Source: Gammaproteobacteria bacterium (GTDB taxonomy: Bacteria; Pseudomonadota; Gammaproteobacteria; Pseudomonadales; Azotimanducaceae). From it: 10,725 bases of DNA. This document shows, in pieces, positions 1-9,459 of the stretch. The position numbers and the translations under genes are program-made. The notes beneath the pieces are model-generated. The model was not told where the DNA came from. It saw nothing but the letters and a program-made list of their open reading frames with translations, and made no database searches. The first letter of the stretch is position 1; every line of letters begins with the position of its first letter. The stretch covers positions 4,904-15,628 of the forward strand of contig NZNP01000058.1 in assembly GCA_002694945.1 (NCBI GenBank). Direction: 5' to 3'.

Positions 1-2801
1 GTCCGCATGGTCAATTGGGTTCCAGGCTCACCAATAGATTGTGCTGCTATAACACCTATCGCTTCACCAATGTTAACAATGTGCCCCCGGCCTAGATCAC
101 GGCCATAACAATTGGAACATATACCATACCGAGTCTCGCAAGTAATCGGGCTGCGTACTAAAATTTCATCAATACCAGCTTCATCGATAACTTCGACAAG
201 TCTCTCATCGATCATAGTGCCGCGCTCAAGAATCACGCTCTGGCCATCTGTGCTCAAAACATCAGACGCGACAACCCGACCAAGGACGCGATTACCAAGC
301 GGCTCAACGACGTCACCGCCTTCAATGACAGCTGTCATCAGCATACCCTGATCAGTTCCGCAATCAATCTCTGTAATAACAAGATCTTGCGCAACATCGA
401 CAAGACGCCTCGTCAAGTAGCCTGAGTTCGCGGTCTTTAGTGCCGTGTCAGCAAGACCTTTACGCGCACCGTGGGTTGAAATGAAGTACTGCATCACTGA
501 CAGCCCTTCGCGAAAGTTTGCTGTAATCGGTGTTTCAATAATCGACCCGTCAGGCTTGGTCATTAAACCCCGCATACCAGAAAGTTGTCGGATCTGCGCA
601 GGGCTACCTCGAGCACCAGAGTCTGAGTACATCCAGACACTGTTGAAAGATGTTTGTTCCTCGTCTTCGCCCTCGCGATTTTTGACCGTTTCCTTCGAAA
701 GTGTATCCATCATGGCAGCGCCAACCATATCGTTGGCACGGGTCCAGATATCAATCACTTTGTTGTACTTTTCACCCTGAGTTACTAACCCAGATGCAAA
801 TTGTGACTCGATTTCTCTGATTTCATCTTCTGCTTCCGCGATGATCGATGCCTTTTCTTTCGGAATAACGAAATCTTCTACGCCGATGGAGGCCCCTGAA
901 CGAGTTGAGTACTCGTAACCCATGTACATCAACTGGTCGCAGAATATGACCGTTTCTTTTAGGCCAACCTTTCGGTAGCAATGATTGATCAATCGAGAAA
1001 TATCTTTATTCCCCATCGTTTTGTTGATCTGATCATACGCAATTCCATTCGGCACTATCTCGTAAATCAGAGCCCTACCAACAGTTGTATCCACAATGAC
1101 GCGCTGCTCTTCAAGCTCACCCACATCGTTGAATACTTTCTGATTAACTCGAGCTTTGACACGGGCCTGCAAACCGACTTGGTCACTGCGGTAAGCCCGA
1201 GAAATTTCTTCGACATCTGAGAAGAACATACCTTCCCCATCGTCGTTAACCCGCTCACGGGTCATCCAGTAAACACCAAGAACCACATCCTGAGACGGCA
1301 CAATAATAGGCTCACCATCAGCAGGCAGCAGAACGTTGTTCGTTGACATCATCAGAGCTCGCGCTTCGAGCTGAGCTTCAAGCGTCAGAGGGACATGGAC
1401 CGCCATTTGGTCGCCATCAAAGTCAGCGTTATAAGCAGTACAAACAAGAGGGTGCAACTGAATCGCCTTACCTTCGATCAGCACAGGCTCGAACGCCTGG
1501 ATACCTAATCTATGCAATGTGGGCGCCCTGTTAAGTAGAACCGGATGTTCTCGTATAACTTCGGCCAGAATATCCCATACCTCAGCCGTTTCTTTTTCCA
1601 CCATTTTTTTAGCTGCTTTGATAGTGGTCGCTAAACCTCTCCCTTCCAGCTTTCCGAAAATAAATGGTTTGAATAACTCTAATGCCATCTTTTTGGGCAG
1701 GCCACACTGATGGAGGCGCAGTGTCGGACCTACAACAATAACGGAGCGGCCTGAGTAATCCACTCTTTTACCAAGCAGATTCTGCCTGAAGCGGCCTTGC
1801 TTGCCCTTGATCATATCTGCAAGCGATTTGAGGGGACGTTTATTTGTGCCTGTAATCGCACGACCACGACGGCCGTTATCGAGCAAAGCATCGACTGCTT
1901 CTTGAAGCATGCGTTTTTCGTTTCGCACAATAATGTCGGGCGCTGAAAGGTCTAACAGGCGCTTAAGCCTGTTATTTCTGTTGATAACACGACGATATAG
2001 GTCATTCAGATCAGAAGTCGCGAAGCGGCCCCCTTCGAGTGGAACCAGCGGTCGAAGGTCAGGCGGGAGGACAGGCAAGACATTCATAATCATCCATTGA
2101 GGCTTATTACCGGACTTTTGAAATGCTTCCATTAACTTGAGCCGCTTTGTAAGCTTTTTAATCTTAGTATCAGAATTTGTTTGAGGTAGCTCTTCACGAA
2201 TGGTCTGGATTTCATCATCCAAATCCATATCAATCATTAGCTCCTGAATGGCTTCAGCACCCATTTTGGCTTCAAAGTCGTCGCCAAACTCTTCCAGAGC
2301 TTCATAGTACTGTTCGTCTGTAAGTAACTGCCGCTTCTCTAGTGAAGTAAGGCCTGGGTCAATGACTACGAAAGACTCAAAATACAGGACACGTTCAATA
2401 TCACGCAGAGTCATATCCATCAGCAAACCGATACGAGAAGGTAACGACTTCAGGAACCAAATATGGGCAACTGGGCTTGCTAATTCGATATGGCCCATTC
2501 GTTCTCTTCTGACTTTCGCAAGAGCCACTTCCACGCCACACTTTTCACAAATTACGCCTCGATGCTTGAGCCTCTTGTACTTGCCGCACAAACATTCGTA
2601 ATCCTTGTTGGGCCCAAAAATCTTCGCGCAGAATAGGCCATCTCTTTCGGGTTTAAAGGTCCTATAGTTGATTGTCTCGGGTTTTTTGACCTCGCCATAT
2701 GACCAACTTTTGATCAAATCAGGCGAAGCAAGTCCAATTCGCAACGAATCAAACTCTTCTGACTGTCCTTGCGCTTTCAAAATGTTAAGCAAATCTTTCA
2801 A
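1..2801 (-). CDS. rpoC: RNA polymerase subunit beta prime (RpoC), 3' part cut off by the window edge
   Basis: This is the catalytic beta prime subunit of RNA polymerase; 933 codons and two bases are present, about two thirds of the usual ~1400 residues. Visible in order are the N-terminal zinc ribbon (C70, C72, C85, C88), the lid and rudder region ([13 protein letters not shown], then [10 protein letters not shown]), and the catalytic loop NADFDGDQ with the Mg-binding D460, D462 and D464 (plus-strand 1407-1430). The bridge helix (about residues 770-805) and the second zinc site (C814, C888, C895, C898) follow. The last full codon is R933, in the first half of the trigger loop. All these positions equal the E. 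coli numbering, so there is no net indel. The start is TTG: it gives [10 protein letters not shown], matching the family N-terminus, and has AGGAG seven bases upstream. It follows rpoB by 85 bp and is surely cotranscribed with it. Confidence 0.98.
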   Translation of the reverse strand, partial: MKDLLNILKAQGQSEEFDSLRIGLASPDLIKSWSYGEVKKPETINYRTFKPERDGLFCAKIFGPNKDYECLCGKYKRLKHRGVICEKCGVEVALAKVRRERMGHIELASPVAHIWFLKSLPSRIGLLMDMTLRDIERVLYFESFVVIDPGLTSLEKRQLLTDEQYYEALEEFGDDFEAKMGAEAIQELMIDMDLDDEIQTIREELPQTNSDTKIKKLTKRLKLMEAFQKSGNKPQWMIMNVLPVLPPDLRPLVPLEGGRFATSDLNDLYRRVINRNNRLKRLLDLSAPDIIVRNEKRMLQEAVDALLDNGRRGRAITGTNKRPLKSLADMIKGKQGRFRQNLLGKRVDYSGRSVIVVGPTLRLHQCGLPKKMALELFKPFIFGKLEGRGLATTIKAAKKMVEKETAEVWDILAEVIREHPVLLNRAPTLHRLGIQAFEPVLIEGKAIQLHPLVCTAYNADFDGDQMAVHVPLTLEAQLEARALMMSTNNVLLPADGEPIIVPSQDVVLGVYWMTRERVNDDGEGMFFSDVEEISRAYRSDQVGLQARVKARVNQKVFNDVGELEEQRVIVDTTVGRALIYEIVPNGIAYDQINKTMGNKDISRLINHCYRKVGLKETVIFCDQLMYMGYEYSTRSGASIGVEDFVIPKEKASIIAEAEDEIREIESQFASGLVTQGEKYNKVIDIWTRANDMVGAAMMDTLSKETVKNREGEDEEQTSFNSVWMYSDSGARGSPAQIRQLSGMRGLMTKPDGSIIETPITANFREGLSVMQYFISTHGARKGLADTALKTANSGYLTRRLVDVAQDLVITEIDCGTDQGMLMTAVIEGGDVVEPLGNRVLGRVVASDVLSTDGQSVILERGTMIDERLVEVIDEAGIDEILVRSPITCETRYGICSNCYGRDLGRGHIVNIGEAIGVIAAQSIGEPGTQLTMR

Positions 2802-2813
2802 GGCTTTTCTCCT
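2799..2813 (-). promoter_or_regulatory. Ribosome binding site and TTG start of rpoC
   Basis: AGGAG lies at 2809-2813, seven bases before a TTG codon at 2799-2801. No in-frame ATG near this point fits the family N-terminus, and the residues right after TTG (K-D-L-L) match other RpoC proteins. This decides the start. Confidence 0.85.
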
Positions 2814-2839
2814 AAATTTCTGTCGGTCGATGTCAAGTA

Positions 2840-2872
2840 GCGTTTACGGAGCACTAATTTCGCTCAGAACGC
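2840..2872 (-). other. Hairpin in the rpoB-rpoC spacer
   Basis: On the minus strand a 5-bp outer stem (GCGTT with AACGC), a small asymmetric internal loop and a 5-bp inner stem (GAGCG with TGCTC, one G-U pair) enclose a 7-base loop. No U run follows, so it is not an intrinsic terminator. It could be an mRNA processing or stability element between rpoB and rpoC. The structure was seen by eye and may be chance. Confidence 0.3.
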
Positions 2873-2886
2873 ATACGCCAACGACG

Positions 2887-5800
2887 TCAGTCATTCTCCA
2901 ATTCAATATCGATGCCCAACGATCGGATTTCTTTTACCAGAACATTGAATGATTCCGGCATACCCGGCTCCATGCGGTGATCACCATCTACTATATTCTT
3001 GTACATACGCGTACGGCCATGAACGTCGTCAGACTTTACTGTCAGCATTTCCTGCAGCGTGTAAGCCGCCCCATATGCTTCCAATGCCCAAACTTCCATC
3101 TCGCCAAAACGTTGACCACCAAATTGAGCTTTACCACCAAGAGGCTGCTGCGTGACCAGACTATATGAGCCAGTTGAACGAGCATGCATTTTGTCATCAA
3201 CCAAGTGATTCAGCTTCAACATATACATATAGCCCACGGTCACTGGTCGATCAAACTGTTCTCCTGTACAACCGTCATACAATATACACTGGCCGTCACT
3301 CGGTAGGTCGGCCAATTCCAGCATCATCTTAATTTCTTCTTCATTTGCACCATCAAACACGCCTGTGGCCATAGGCACCCCGCCCCGCAAGTTGCCGGCC
3401 ATTTCGAGCAGCTCCTCCTCGGAGAATTCATCTAAGTCTTCCATCCGACCACTGCGGTTATAAATCTTATCAAGAAAGTTTTTGATATCTGCTGCATCAC
3501 GCTGCTGATCAAGCATCTCACCAATCTTGATGCCGAGACCATGCGCTGCCCAACCGAGGTGCGTTTCAAGTATCTGACCAACATTCATACGCTTTGGAAC
3601 ACCGAGAGGGTTCAAGACAATGTCGATTGGTTCACCATTCTCATCAAAGGGCATGTCTTCTACAGGCTTGATGACTGAAATCACTCCCTTATTGCCGTGC
3701 CGGCCTGCCATCTTATCGCCCGGCTGTATTCTACGCTTTATCGCCAAGTAGACTTTGACGATCTTCAGTACACCTGGCGCCAGGTCATCACCTGATTCGA
3801 GCTTGCCTCTTTGTTCTTCAAATCTTTCGTCAAGTTCTTGTCGCCTTTCTTTAAGACGGACTTCGGCAGACTCAAGTAGAGAGTTAAGGTCATCTTTTTC
3901 CATCCGAAGTTTGAAGAAATCTCCCGCTTCAAGGCCTTTTAAATAGTCACGGGATGCTTTTTCGCCCTTCTTCAAGCCTGGGCCAGTAATAACAACTTTA
4001 TTTGCCAACGAATCCGTCAAGCGTTCATAAGTAGCAGTTTCTACAATGCGATATTCTTCTTCAATATTCTTACGAACTTCATCAAGTGCTGCACGCTCTA
4101 TATCAAGTGCTCGCTGATCCTTTGGGATACCATCACGGGTAAATACCTGCACGTCTATAACCGTTCCATTGTATGAAGACGGCACTCTGAGCGAAGTATC
4201 TTTAACATCAGAAGCTTTCTCCCCGAAAATCGCTCGAAGTAACTTCTCTTCCGGGGTCAGCTGTGTTTCGCCTTTTGGCGTAACCTTACCTACAAGAATG
4301 TCGCCTGCTTCTACTTCGGCACCGATATAAACGACACCTGACTCATCGAGCTTACCGAGTGCTCCTTCACCAACATTCGGTATGTCGCAAGTAATCTCCT
4401 CTGATCCTAGCTTCGTGTCACGCGCGATGCAGGTCAGCTCTTGAATATGAATTGTGGTGAAGCGATCTTCCTTTACAAGCTTTTCGGATATCAGTATCGA
4501 GTCTTCAAAGTTGTACCCATTCCAAGTCATAAAAGCGATACGGATATTCTGTCCAAGAGCCAACTCACCCGTGTCTATAGAGGGACCATCAGCGAGGATA
4601 TCTCCGAGCGCAATCACATCGCCTTCTCGAACTAAAGGCTTTTGGTTAATACAAGTATTCTGATTAGAACGGGTATATTTAGTCAGGTTATAGATGTCGA
4701 CGCCTGCCTCACCGCTTTCTGTTTCAGCATTGTTGACACGAACAACAATACGGCCCGCATCTACAGTCTCAACAACACCCCCGCGATGTGCAACCACACA
4801 AACACCGGAATCGCGTGCGACCGTTCGCTCCATACCTGTACCTACCAGTGGTTTCTCAGCACGAAGTGTAGGAACGGCCTGTTTCTGCATGTTAGACCCC
4901 ATCAAGGCGCGGTTGGCATCATCGTGTTCCAAGAAGGGAATAAGCGAGGCTGCCACCGACACGACTTGCTGTGGTGACACATCCATGAAATTGACAGAAT
5001 CTCGAGGCATCTTGGTGAATTCACCTTGATGTCGAACATCCACCAGATCGTCCGTTATGTTACCTTTGTCATCCAGTTCGATACTAGCCTGACCAATTAC
5101 ATAATCGGCCTCAACTATAGCAGACAGATATTGGATTTCATCAGTGACCTTACCATCAACAACCCGCCGGTAAGGACTTTCCAGGAAACCATAGGAATTA
5201 GTTCTTGCATACGTCGCAAGTGAGTTTATCAGGCCTATGTTTGGACCTTCCGGCGTTTCGATCGGACAACCCCGGCCATAGTGTGTAGGGTGTACGTCGC
5301 GAACTTCAAAACCTGCTCGCTCTCGAGTCAAACCGCCAGGCCCAAGAGCAGAAACTCGACGCTTATGAGTTACTTCAGATAACGGATTGTTTTGGTCCAT
5401 AAACTGACTCAGTTGCGCACTACCAAAGTATTCCTTTACCGCAGCCGCTACCGGCTTAGCATTAATAAGGTCTTGAGGCATTAATCCCTCTGATTCCGCC
5501 AAAGACAACCTTTCTTTAACCGCTCGCTCGACACGGATAAGGCCCAATCGGAAAGCATTCTCTGCCATCTCACCCACAGATCGAACACGCCTATTACCAA
5601 GATGGTCAATATCATCAACGGTGTCTTTACCGTTTCGTATATCAATGAGGCACCGCATCACATCAATGATGTCGTCATTTGACAGCGTTCCTTCACCCTC
5701 TTCTTCTTCACGACCAAGGCGACGGTTGAACTTCATTCGTCCAACTGCAGTTAGATCGTAGCGGTCCGACGTGAAGAAAAGATTAGTAAAAAGATTTTCA

Positions 5801-6957
5801 GCAGCTTCTTTGGTGGGCGGTTCACCCGGCCGCATCATTCGGTAAATTTCTACCAATGCCTCTAGCTTGTTAGTTGTGGAGTCTACATTCAATGTGTCGG
5901 AAATAAAGGGTCCGCAATCAAGATCGTTGGTGTAAATCGTTGAGAATTTAGTCACACCTGCTTCTGCCAATTGATCAAGCGTTTCTTCTGTAATAGATGT
6001 ATTGCAGGGGATAACGATCTCACCGGTTTCTTTGTCGACGATATCCTCTGCGAGCACATGGCCGCAGACATATTCAGATGGGCATGACAAATGAGTTAAC
6101 CCGACTTTGTCCATCTCACGAATTTGGCGAGCTGTAATTCGACTACCTTCTTCAACAATGATATTGCCTTTTTGATCGGTAATGTCGAACCGCGCGGTTT
6201 CACCACGAAGGCGATTAGCGATAAGTTCGAGCATGTAGGCCTCTTCGGTCACTTCGAAAGTGTCAGTGTCAAAAAAGAGCTCCAAAATATCTTGTGAGGT
6301 GTATTCAAGGGCGCGCAACAGAATCGTTGCCGGTAATTTTCTGCGGCGATCAATTCTGACAAAAAGACTGTCTTTCGGATCGAACTCAAAATCGAGCCAA
6401 GATCCGCGCATTGGAATAACTCTGGCGCTATAAAGCAACTTACCGGATGAATGGGTTTTACCCTTATCGTGATCAAAAAACACACCAGGAGATCGATGCA
6501 GCTGAGAAACAATGACCCGCTCAATACCATTGATCACAAAAGTCCCATTGCCGGTCATGACCGGAATCTCCCCCATGTAGACTTCTTGCTCTTTAATGTC
6601 CTTGATCGCCTTGTTGCTTGAATCTTTGTCGTAGATTACTAGTCGGACTTTAACCCTCAAGGGAACAGCATAAGTAACACTACGAAGCTTGCTTTCTTTG
6701 ACGTCAAAGACAGGTTTGCCTAATCGATAACTAACATATTCAAGCGACGCATTCCCGGAATAGCTAACAATGGGGAACACAGACTGAAATGCCGCGTGCA
6801 AACCCTTTTGAATACGCTCGGCAGGAGCAACTTTGTCCTGCATAAACTCCTTATAGGACTCAACCTGTATAGCGAGCAGGTAGGGGATATCCATAACTTG
6901 CGGCAATTTACCAAAGTCTTTTCGGATCCTTTTTTTCTCGGTGTACGAATAGGCCAT
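2887..6957 (-). CDS. rpoB: RNA polymerase subunit beta (RpoB)
   Basis: This is the complete beta subunit, 1356 residues (E. coli has 1342). It forms one side of the active-site cleft and the rifampicin pocket. The N-terminus [16 protein letters not shown] and C-terminus [11 protein letters not shown] are typical. The rifampicin region [23 protein letters not shown] is at about residues 514-536. It has the sensitive-type residues at E. coli Q513, D516, H526 and S531 (here 518, 521, 531 and 536). The nucleotide-contacting [13 protein letters not shown] motif holds K1082 and K1090 (E. coli K1065 and K1073). The region before it is a charged, probably coiled-coil insertion of the type seen in pseudomonads. 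Residue 563 is Gly where E. coli has Val558, which is unusual (see findings). The ATG start has GGAG five bases upstream. The gene lies 106 bp after rplL, behind an attenuator-like hairpin. Confidence 0.99.
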   Translation of the reverse strand: MAYSYTEKKRIRKDFGKLPQVMDIPYLLAIQVESYKEFMQDKVAPAERIQKGLHAAFQSVFPIVSYSGNASLEYVSYRLGKPVFDVKESKLRSVTYAVPLRVKVRLVIYDKDSSNKAIKDIKEQEVYMGEIPVMTGNGTFVINGIERVIVSQLHRSPGVFFDHDKGKTHSSGKLLYSARVIPMRGSWLDFEFDPKDSLFVRIDRRRKLPATILLRALEYTSQDILELFFDTDTFEVTEEAYMLELIANRLRGETARFDITDQKGNIIVEEGSRITARQIREMDKVGLTHLSCPSEYVCGHVLAEDIVDKETGEIVIPCNTSITEETLDQLAEAGVTKFSTIYTNDLDCGPFISDTLNVDSTTNKLEALVEIYRMMRPGEPPTKEAAENLFTNLFFTSDRYDLTAVGRMKFNRRLGREEEEGEGTLSNDDIIDVMRCLIDIRNGKDTVDDIDHLGNRRVRSVGEMAENAFRLGLIRVERAVKERLSLAESEGLMPQDLINAKPVAAAVKEYFGSAQLSQFMDQNNPLSEVTHKRRVSALGPGGLTRERAGFEVRDVHPTHYGRGCPIETPEGPNIGLINSLATYARTNSYGFLESPYRRVVDGKVTDEIQYLSAIVEADYVIGQASIELDDKGNITDDLVDVRHQGEFTKMPRDSVNFMDVSPQQVVSVAASLIPFLEHDDANRALMGSNMQKQAVPTLRAEKPLVGTGMERTVARDSGVCVVAHRGGVVETVDAGRIVVRVNNAETESGEAGVDIYNLTKYTRSNQNTCINQKPLVREGDVIALGDILADGPSIDTGELALGQNIRIAFMTWNGYNFEDSILISEKLVKEDRFTTIHIQELTCIARDTKLGSEEITCDIPNVGEGALGKLDESGVVYIGAEVEAGDILVGKVTPKGETQLTPEEKLLRAIFGEKASDVKDTSLRVPSSYNGTVIDVQVFTRDGIPKDQRALDIERAALDEVRKNIEEEYRIVETATYERLTDSLANKVVITGPGLKKGEKASRDYLKGLEAGDFFKLRMEKDDLNSLLESAEVRLKERRQELDERFEEQRGKLESGDDLAPGVLKIVKVYLAIKRRIQPGDKMAGRHGNKGVISVIKPVEDMPFDENGEPIDIVLNPLGVPKRMNVGQILETHLGWAAHGLGIKIGEMLDQQRDAADIKNFLDKIYNRSGRMEDLDEFSEEELLEMAGNLRGGVPMATGVFDGANEEEIKMMLELADLPSDGQCILYDGCTGEQFDRPVTVGYMYMLKLNHLVDDKMHARSTGSYSLVTQQPLGGKAQFGGQRFGEMEVWALEAYGAAYTLQEMLTVKSDDVHGRTRMYKNIVDGDHRMEPGMPESFNVLVKEIRSLGIDIELEND

Positions 6958-7000
6958 TATGTCTCCACACTTGTGAAAGTTATTTTTTTAGGCGCGACAA

Positions 7001-7027
7001 AACCGACACCTTTTATCAGTGTCAGTT
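7001..7027 (-). terminator. Attenuator-like hairpin between rplL and rpoB
   Basis: On the minus strand AACTGACAC pairs with GTGTCGGTT (9 bp, one G-U) around a 9-base loop, and the stem runs into a short U stretch (GGTTTTG). The weak U tract suggests partial rather than full termination. In E. coli a partial terminator and an RNase III site in this same gap lower rpoBC output relative to rplJL. That function is inferred here from position and shape. Confidence 0.55.
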
Positions 7028-7063
7028 CTGCCATACCTACTTCCAAGATCTTTCAATCCGGGA

Positions 7064-7450
7064 TTACTTGAGCTCAACAGAGGCGCCTGCTTCCTCAAGT
7101 TGGTTTTTGATGTCTTCCGCTTCGTCTTTTGACACACCTTCTTTGACCGAAGAAGGCGCTTCATCAACGAGCGCCTTCGCTTCCTTAAGGCCCAAGCCAG
7201 TTACAGCACGCACAACCTTAATTGCGTTAACCTTTTTGTCACCGGCAGAAGTAATAACGACTTCAAATTCATCTTTCTCTTCAGCGGCACCACCGCTATC
7301 ACCGGCACCAGCACCCGCGACAGGTGCTGCGGCAACGGCTGCAGCTGCAGAAACACCAAATTTTTCCTCCATTGCTTCAACGAGTTCAACAACGTCCATG
7401 ACGCTCATCTCGGCAATCGCATTTAAAATATCATCTTTAGATAACGACAT
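7064..7450 (-). CDS. rplL: 50S ribosomal protein L7/L12
   Basis: This is the stalk protein that recruits and activates translation GTPases on the ribosome, 128 residues (E. coli has 121). The N-terminal dimerisation helices (about 1-34, with [21 protein letters not shown]) bind the C-terminal helix of L10. The flexible hinge (about 35-58) is rich in Ala and Gly and somewhat longer than in E. coli, which explains the extra length. The globular C-terminal domain (about 60-128) contains the factor-binding [16 protein letters not shown] segment at residues 77-92. AGGAG lies nine bases before the ATG, with a second AGGA closer. The gene follows rplJ by 27 bp and shares its mRNA. In other bacteria L12 is made in excess over other ribosomal proteins by efficient translation of this cistron. 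Confidence 0.98.
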   Translation of the reverse strand: MSLSKDDILNAIAEMSVMDVVELVEAMEEKFGVSAAAAVAAAPVAGAGAGDSGGAAEEKDEFEVVITSAGDKKVNAIKVVRAVTGLGLKEAKALVDEAPSSVKEGVSKDEAEDIKNQLEEAGASVELK

Positions 7451-7477
7451 AAGTCCTATCTCCTAGTAGTAATAAAA

Positions 7478-8011
7478 TTAAGCAGCAGCTTCTTGCTTCT
7501 GATCTCGAACAGCTGCAACGACACGAGTCACCTTGCCTGGAACGTCATTCAACGTTCTGACAAATTTAGTGACTGGCGCCTGCATTACCGCCATCAACAT
7601 TGCTAGCGCTTCATCACGGGTAGGCAATTTCGCCAAAGCATCTATCTGATCAGCCGACAGTAGTTTGCCACCAACAGAAAGCGCCTTTATTTCAAAGGCT
7701 TCGTTTTCTTTCGCAAAATTCTTAAAAAGCCTAGCGCCTGCACCAGGATCCTCCAACGAGAAAGCTAAAATATTTGGACCAAGCATCACTTCATTCATAC
7801 ACTCAAAATCAGTGCCTTCAAAAGCTCGTTTCGCTAGGGTGTTGCGGATAACACGAACCTGGACACCAGCTTCTCGTGCTGTTTTCCTAAGCTCAGTCAT
7901 ACCGGACACAGAAACCCCTCGGTAATCAGCCATAACAGCAGAGAGCGCCTGGCTAGCTGTTTCGTTCACTTCAGAAACAATCGCCTGCTTTTCTTTAAGT
8001 CCTATTGGCAT
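7478..8011 (-). CDS. rplJ: 50S ribosomal protein L10
   Basis: L10 anchors the L12 dimers to 23S rRNA at the base of the stalk. In gammaproteobacteria the L10-L12 complex also binds the leader of its own mRNA to repress translation. The chosen protein has 177 residues beginning [15 protein letters not shown], in line with MA-x-x-L-x-x-KQAIV in relatives. The rRNA-binding N-terminal domain includes [13 protein letters not shown] and [12 protein letters not shown] (residues 38-63), and GPNILAFS is at 78-85. The C-terminal helix region (about 135-177) that carries L12 has an extra segment around [17 protein letters not shown] compared with the 165-residue E. coli protein. A TTG two codons upstream (8015-8017) could also be read, but it is only four bases from the Shine-Dalgarno and is not supported by homology. 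The gene lies downstream of the L10 leader. Confidence 0.97.
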   Translation of the reverse strand: MPIGLKEKQAIVSEVNETASQALSAVMADYRGVSVSGMTELRKTAREAGVQVRVIRNTLAKRAFEGTDFECMNEVMLGPNILAFSLEDPGAGARLFKNFAKENEAFEIKALSVGGKLLSADQIDALAKLPTRDEALAMLMAVMQAPVTKFVRTLNDVPGKVTRVVAAVRDQKQEAAA

Positions 8012-8021
8012 AAGCAATCAA

Positions 8022-8027
8022 CTCCTT
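8022..8027 (-). promoter_or_regulatory. Ribosome binding site of rplJ
   Basis: AAGGAG lies ten bases before the ATG at 8009-8011 and four bases before an in-frame TTG at 8015-8017. Homology to other L10 N-termini favours the ATG. The rather long spacing leaves a small doubt about the start. Confidence 0.75.
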
Positions 8028-8111
8028 AGACCTTCTAAAAAGACTCGTTCACATTTCCTCAATGTCTGTCACTCATCGAGGCCTACTTACGGCGATAGAT
8101 TCATCGAATCG

Positions 8112-8189
8112 GGTCACCGCCTGCGCAGGTTCTTACGAATTAACTCATGGGCAATAAATCTCCATGCCCTCGAGACCTGCGGTCTTTGA
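8112..8189 (-). promoter_or_regulatory. L10 leader: autoregulatory RNA element upstream of rplJ
   Basis: On the minus strand the arm TCAAAGACCGCAGGT (8175-8189) faces AACCTGCGCAGGCGGTGACC (8112-8131). ACCGC pairs with GCGGT and AGGT with ACCT, leaving a 6-base one-sided bulge, the shape of the L10-binding kinked stem. Both arms closely resemble the E. coli rplJ leader as I recall it (AGACCGCAGG and CCUGCGUAGACGGUGAC). Between them a second hairpin (8144-8174) has CTC paired with GAG, a 2x2 internal loop, and GGGCA paired with TGCCC. In E. coli, L10-(L12)4 binds this structure about 100-150 bases before rplJ and represses translation of rplJ and rplL. The same role is inferred here. Confidence 0.85.
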
Positions 8190-8202
8190 CGAATCGGAAC
8201 CG

Positions 8203-8225
8203 GGGTTCAAAAAAACAAGAAACCC
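8203..8225 (-). repeat. Inverted repeat with U-rich loop in the rplJ leader
   Basis: On the minus strand GGGTT and AACCC flank a 13-base loop containing seven consecutive T. A single bulge would let the stem grow by one C-G pair. The T run is in the loop, not after the stem, so it is not a normal terminator. In E. coli a G/C-rich hairpin sits at the comparable place just 5' of the L10-binding stem. Confidence 0.35.
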
Positions 8226-8242
8226 GAACCTCCAACCCTCAA

Positions 8243-8274
8243 ATTATGTCATACGTCCAAAGACGCCTGGTCAA
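8243..8274 (-). promoter_or_regulatory. Possible rplJ promoter at the 3' end of rplA (weak)
   Basis: On the minus strand TTGACC (8269-8274) and CATAAT (8243-8248) each match five of six sigma-70 consensus bases, but the spacer is 20 bp, longer than the usual 16-18. An internal promoter serving rplJL is known near this site in E. coli. The call is tentative. Confidence 0.2.
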
Positions 8275-8944
8275 TCTGAATGCCAGCTCCCATCGTAGTC
8301 GAGATCGTTACTTTCTGGAGATAAGTACCTTTGGCGGTCGCAGGCTTTGCTTTTTTAAGGTCCGCAATCAACGCCTCAACATTTTCTCTGATGGCAGCGG
8401 GTTCAAAACCTACTTTTCCAACACCACCGTGGATTATGCCATTCTTATCAGCGCGGAAACGAACCTGCCCTGCCTTGGCATTTTTAATCGCATCTCCAAC
8501 ATCCGCTGTTACTGTTCCAAGGCGTGGGTTAGGCATAAGACCCCTTGGGCCGAGCACTTGGCCCAGCTGTCCAACAACTCGCATCGAGTCAGGCGTGGCG
8601 ATAACGACATCGAAATTAAGATCGCCGCCTTTTACTGACTCCGCCAAATCTTCCATACCGACAACGTCTGCACCCGCAGCACTCGCTTCTTCAGCTTTGT
8701 CACCTTGAGCAAAGACTGCGACTCGCACGTCTTTGCCCGTACCATTAGGCAAAACTGTAGAGCCTCGTACCACCTGATCTGATTTCCGGGGATCAACACC
8801 CAGATTGATGCTAACATCTATCGATTCTTTGAACTTTACAGTAGACAGTTCATTTAAGATCGATACCGCTTCATCAATCGGGTAAAGCCTTCCTTCTTCA
8901 ATTTTTTCGGCGAACGCCCGCTGCCTTCTTGTGAGCTTAGCCAT
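8249..8944 (-). CDS. rplA: 50S ribosomal protein L1
   Basis: L1 binds 23S rRNA at the mobile L1 stalk by the E site and helps release deacylated tRNA. In many bacteria it also represses its own operon by binding the rplK leader. The protein has 231 residues (E. coli 234). The L1 family signature [18 protein letters not shown] is at residues 123-140. The RNA-contacting N-terminal [10 protein letters not shown] (35-44) and C-terminal [12 protein letters not shown] are intact. The ATG overlaps the rplK stop codon by one base (TGATG), which suggests translational coupling. The purine-rich AAGGGG inside the end of rplK can serve as its ribosome binding site. Confidence 0.98.
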   Translation of the reverse strand: MAKLTRRQRAFAEKIEEGRLYPIDEAVSILNELSTVKFKESIDVSINLGVDPRKSDQVVRGSTVLPNGTGKDVRVAVFAQGDKAEEASAAGADVVGMEDLAESVKGGDLNFDVVIATPDSMRVVGQLGQVLGPRGLMPNPRLGTVTADVGDAIKNAKAGQVRFRADKNGIIHGGVGKVGFEPAAIRENVEALIADLKKAKPATAKGTYLQKVTISTTMGAGIQIDQASLDV

Positions 8945-9378
8945 CAGACCACCCCTTCAGTTTCAATACCTGCTGCTCGTGCACTGCCAGCTATAGTGCG
9001 AACTGCCGCATCCATATCTTTAGCTGTCAGATCGGGCATCTTGGTCGTCGCGATCTCTTCTAGCTGAGCACGAGTAACTTTACCTACCTTATTTATATGT
9101 GGTTCCGGGCTACCTTTCGCCAACCCTGCTGCTTTCTTTAACAGAATAGATGCTGGAGGAGTCTTCTTGATGAAGGTGAAGCTTTTATCATTATAAACAG
9201 TTATAACAACAGGCACCGGCATGCCGGATTCCAGAGATTGTGTTTCTGCATTAAAAGCTTTGCAAAATTCCATGATGTTCACTCCGTGTTGACCCAAAGC
9301 TGGGCCAACAGGTGGACTAGGGTTTGCCTGCCCTGCAGGAACTTGCAACTTGATGTAAGCATCAATTTTCTTAGCCAT
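8944..9378 (-). CDS. rplK: 50S ribosomal protein L11
   Basis: L11 sits at the GTPase-associated centre on 23S rRNA, where it affects EF-G and EF-Tu action and, in other bacteria, RelA activation and thiostrepton binding. The protein has 144 residues (E. coli 142). The N-terminal domain carries the proline-rich [13 protein letters not shown] (18-30) and FCKAFNAET (38-46) with K40. K40 and the N-terminal MAKK are the positions methylated by PrmA in E. coli. The C-terminal rRNA-binding domain (about 75-144) begins at [19 protein letters not shown] lies eight bases before the ATG. The gene is the first of the rplKA pair, 179 bp after nusG. Confidence 0.98.
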   Translation of the reverse strand: MAKKIDAYIKLQVPAGQANPSPPVGPALGQHGVNIMEFCKAFNAETQSLESGMPVPVVITVYNDKSFTFIKKTPPASILLKKAAGLAKGSPEPHINKVGKVTRAQLEEIATTKMPDLTAKDMDAAVRTIAGSARAAGIETEGVV

Positions 9379-9434
9379 TTAAAACACTCCTTGGGTGTTG
9401 ACGAGCTACTTAATTCACTCTCCCCTTAAATAGA

Positions 9435-9457
9435 ACTGACCGGCTAAAGTCAGTCTA
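9435..9457 (-). promoter_or_regulatory. Hairpin in the rplK leader
   Basis: On the minus strand ACTGAC and GTCAGT form a 6-bp stem with an 8-base loop (TTTAGCCG). With one bulged T instead, the stem can reach 9 bp (TAGA and CTGAC pairing with GTCAG and TCTA, using bases out to about 9431). It lies about 57 bases before rplK, where an L1-binding operator would be expected. I cannot match it to the L1 rRNA site, so the role is open. Confidence 0.35.
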
Positions 9458-9459
9458 GA

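Noticed and set aside
2826..2834. Perfect TTGACA hexamer in the rpoB-rpoC spacer as a possible rpoC promoter
   Set aside because: The position 17 bp downstream falls on the AGGAGA ribosome binding site and there is no -10-like sequence at a suitable distance.
4642..5029. Overlapping plus-strand frames of about 111 codons inside rpoB
   Set aside because: The rpoB reading frame is conserved throughout. These frames show no family resemblance and no upstream signals.
7068..7466. Open frame of 132 codons on the plus strand opposite rplL
   Set aside because: It is a Ser/Ala/Thr-rich mirror of the Ala-rich L12 hinge and acidic codons, a typical antisense shadow.
8147..8638. Open frame of 163 codons on the plus strand opposite rplA and the rplJ leader
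   Set aside because: It is antisense to the L1 gene and the conserved leader, has no recognisable domain or clear ribosome binding site, and its composition is explained by the codon pattern of rplA.
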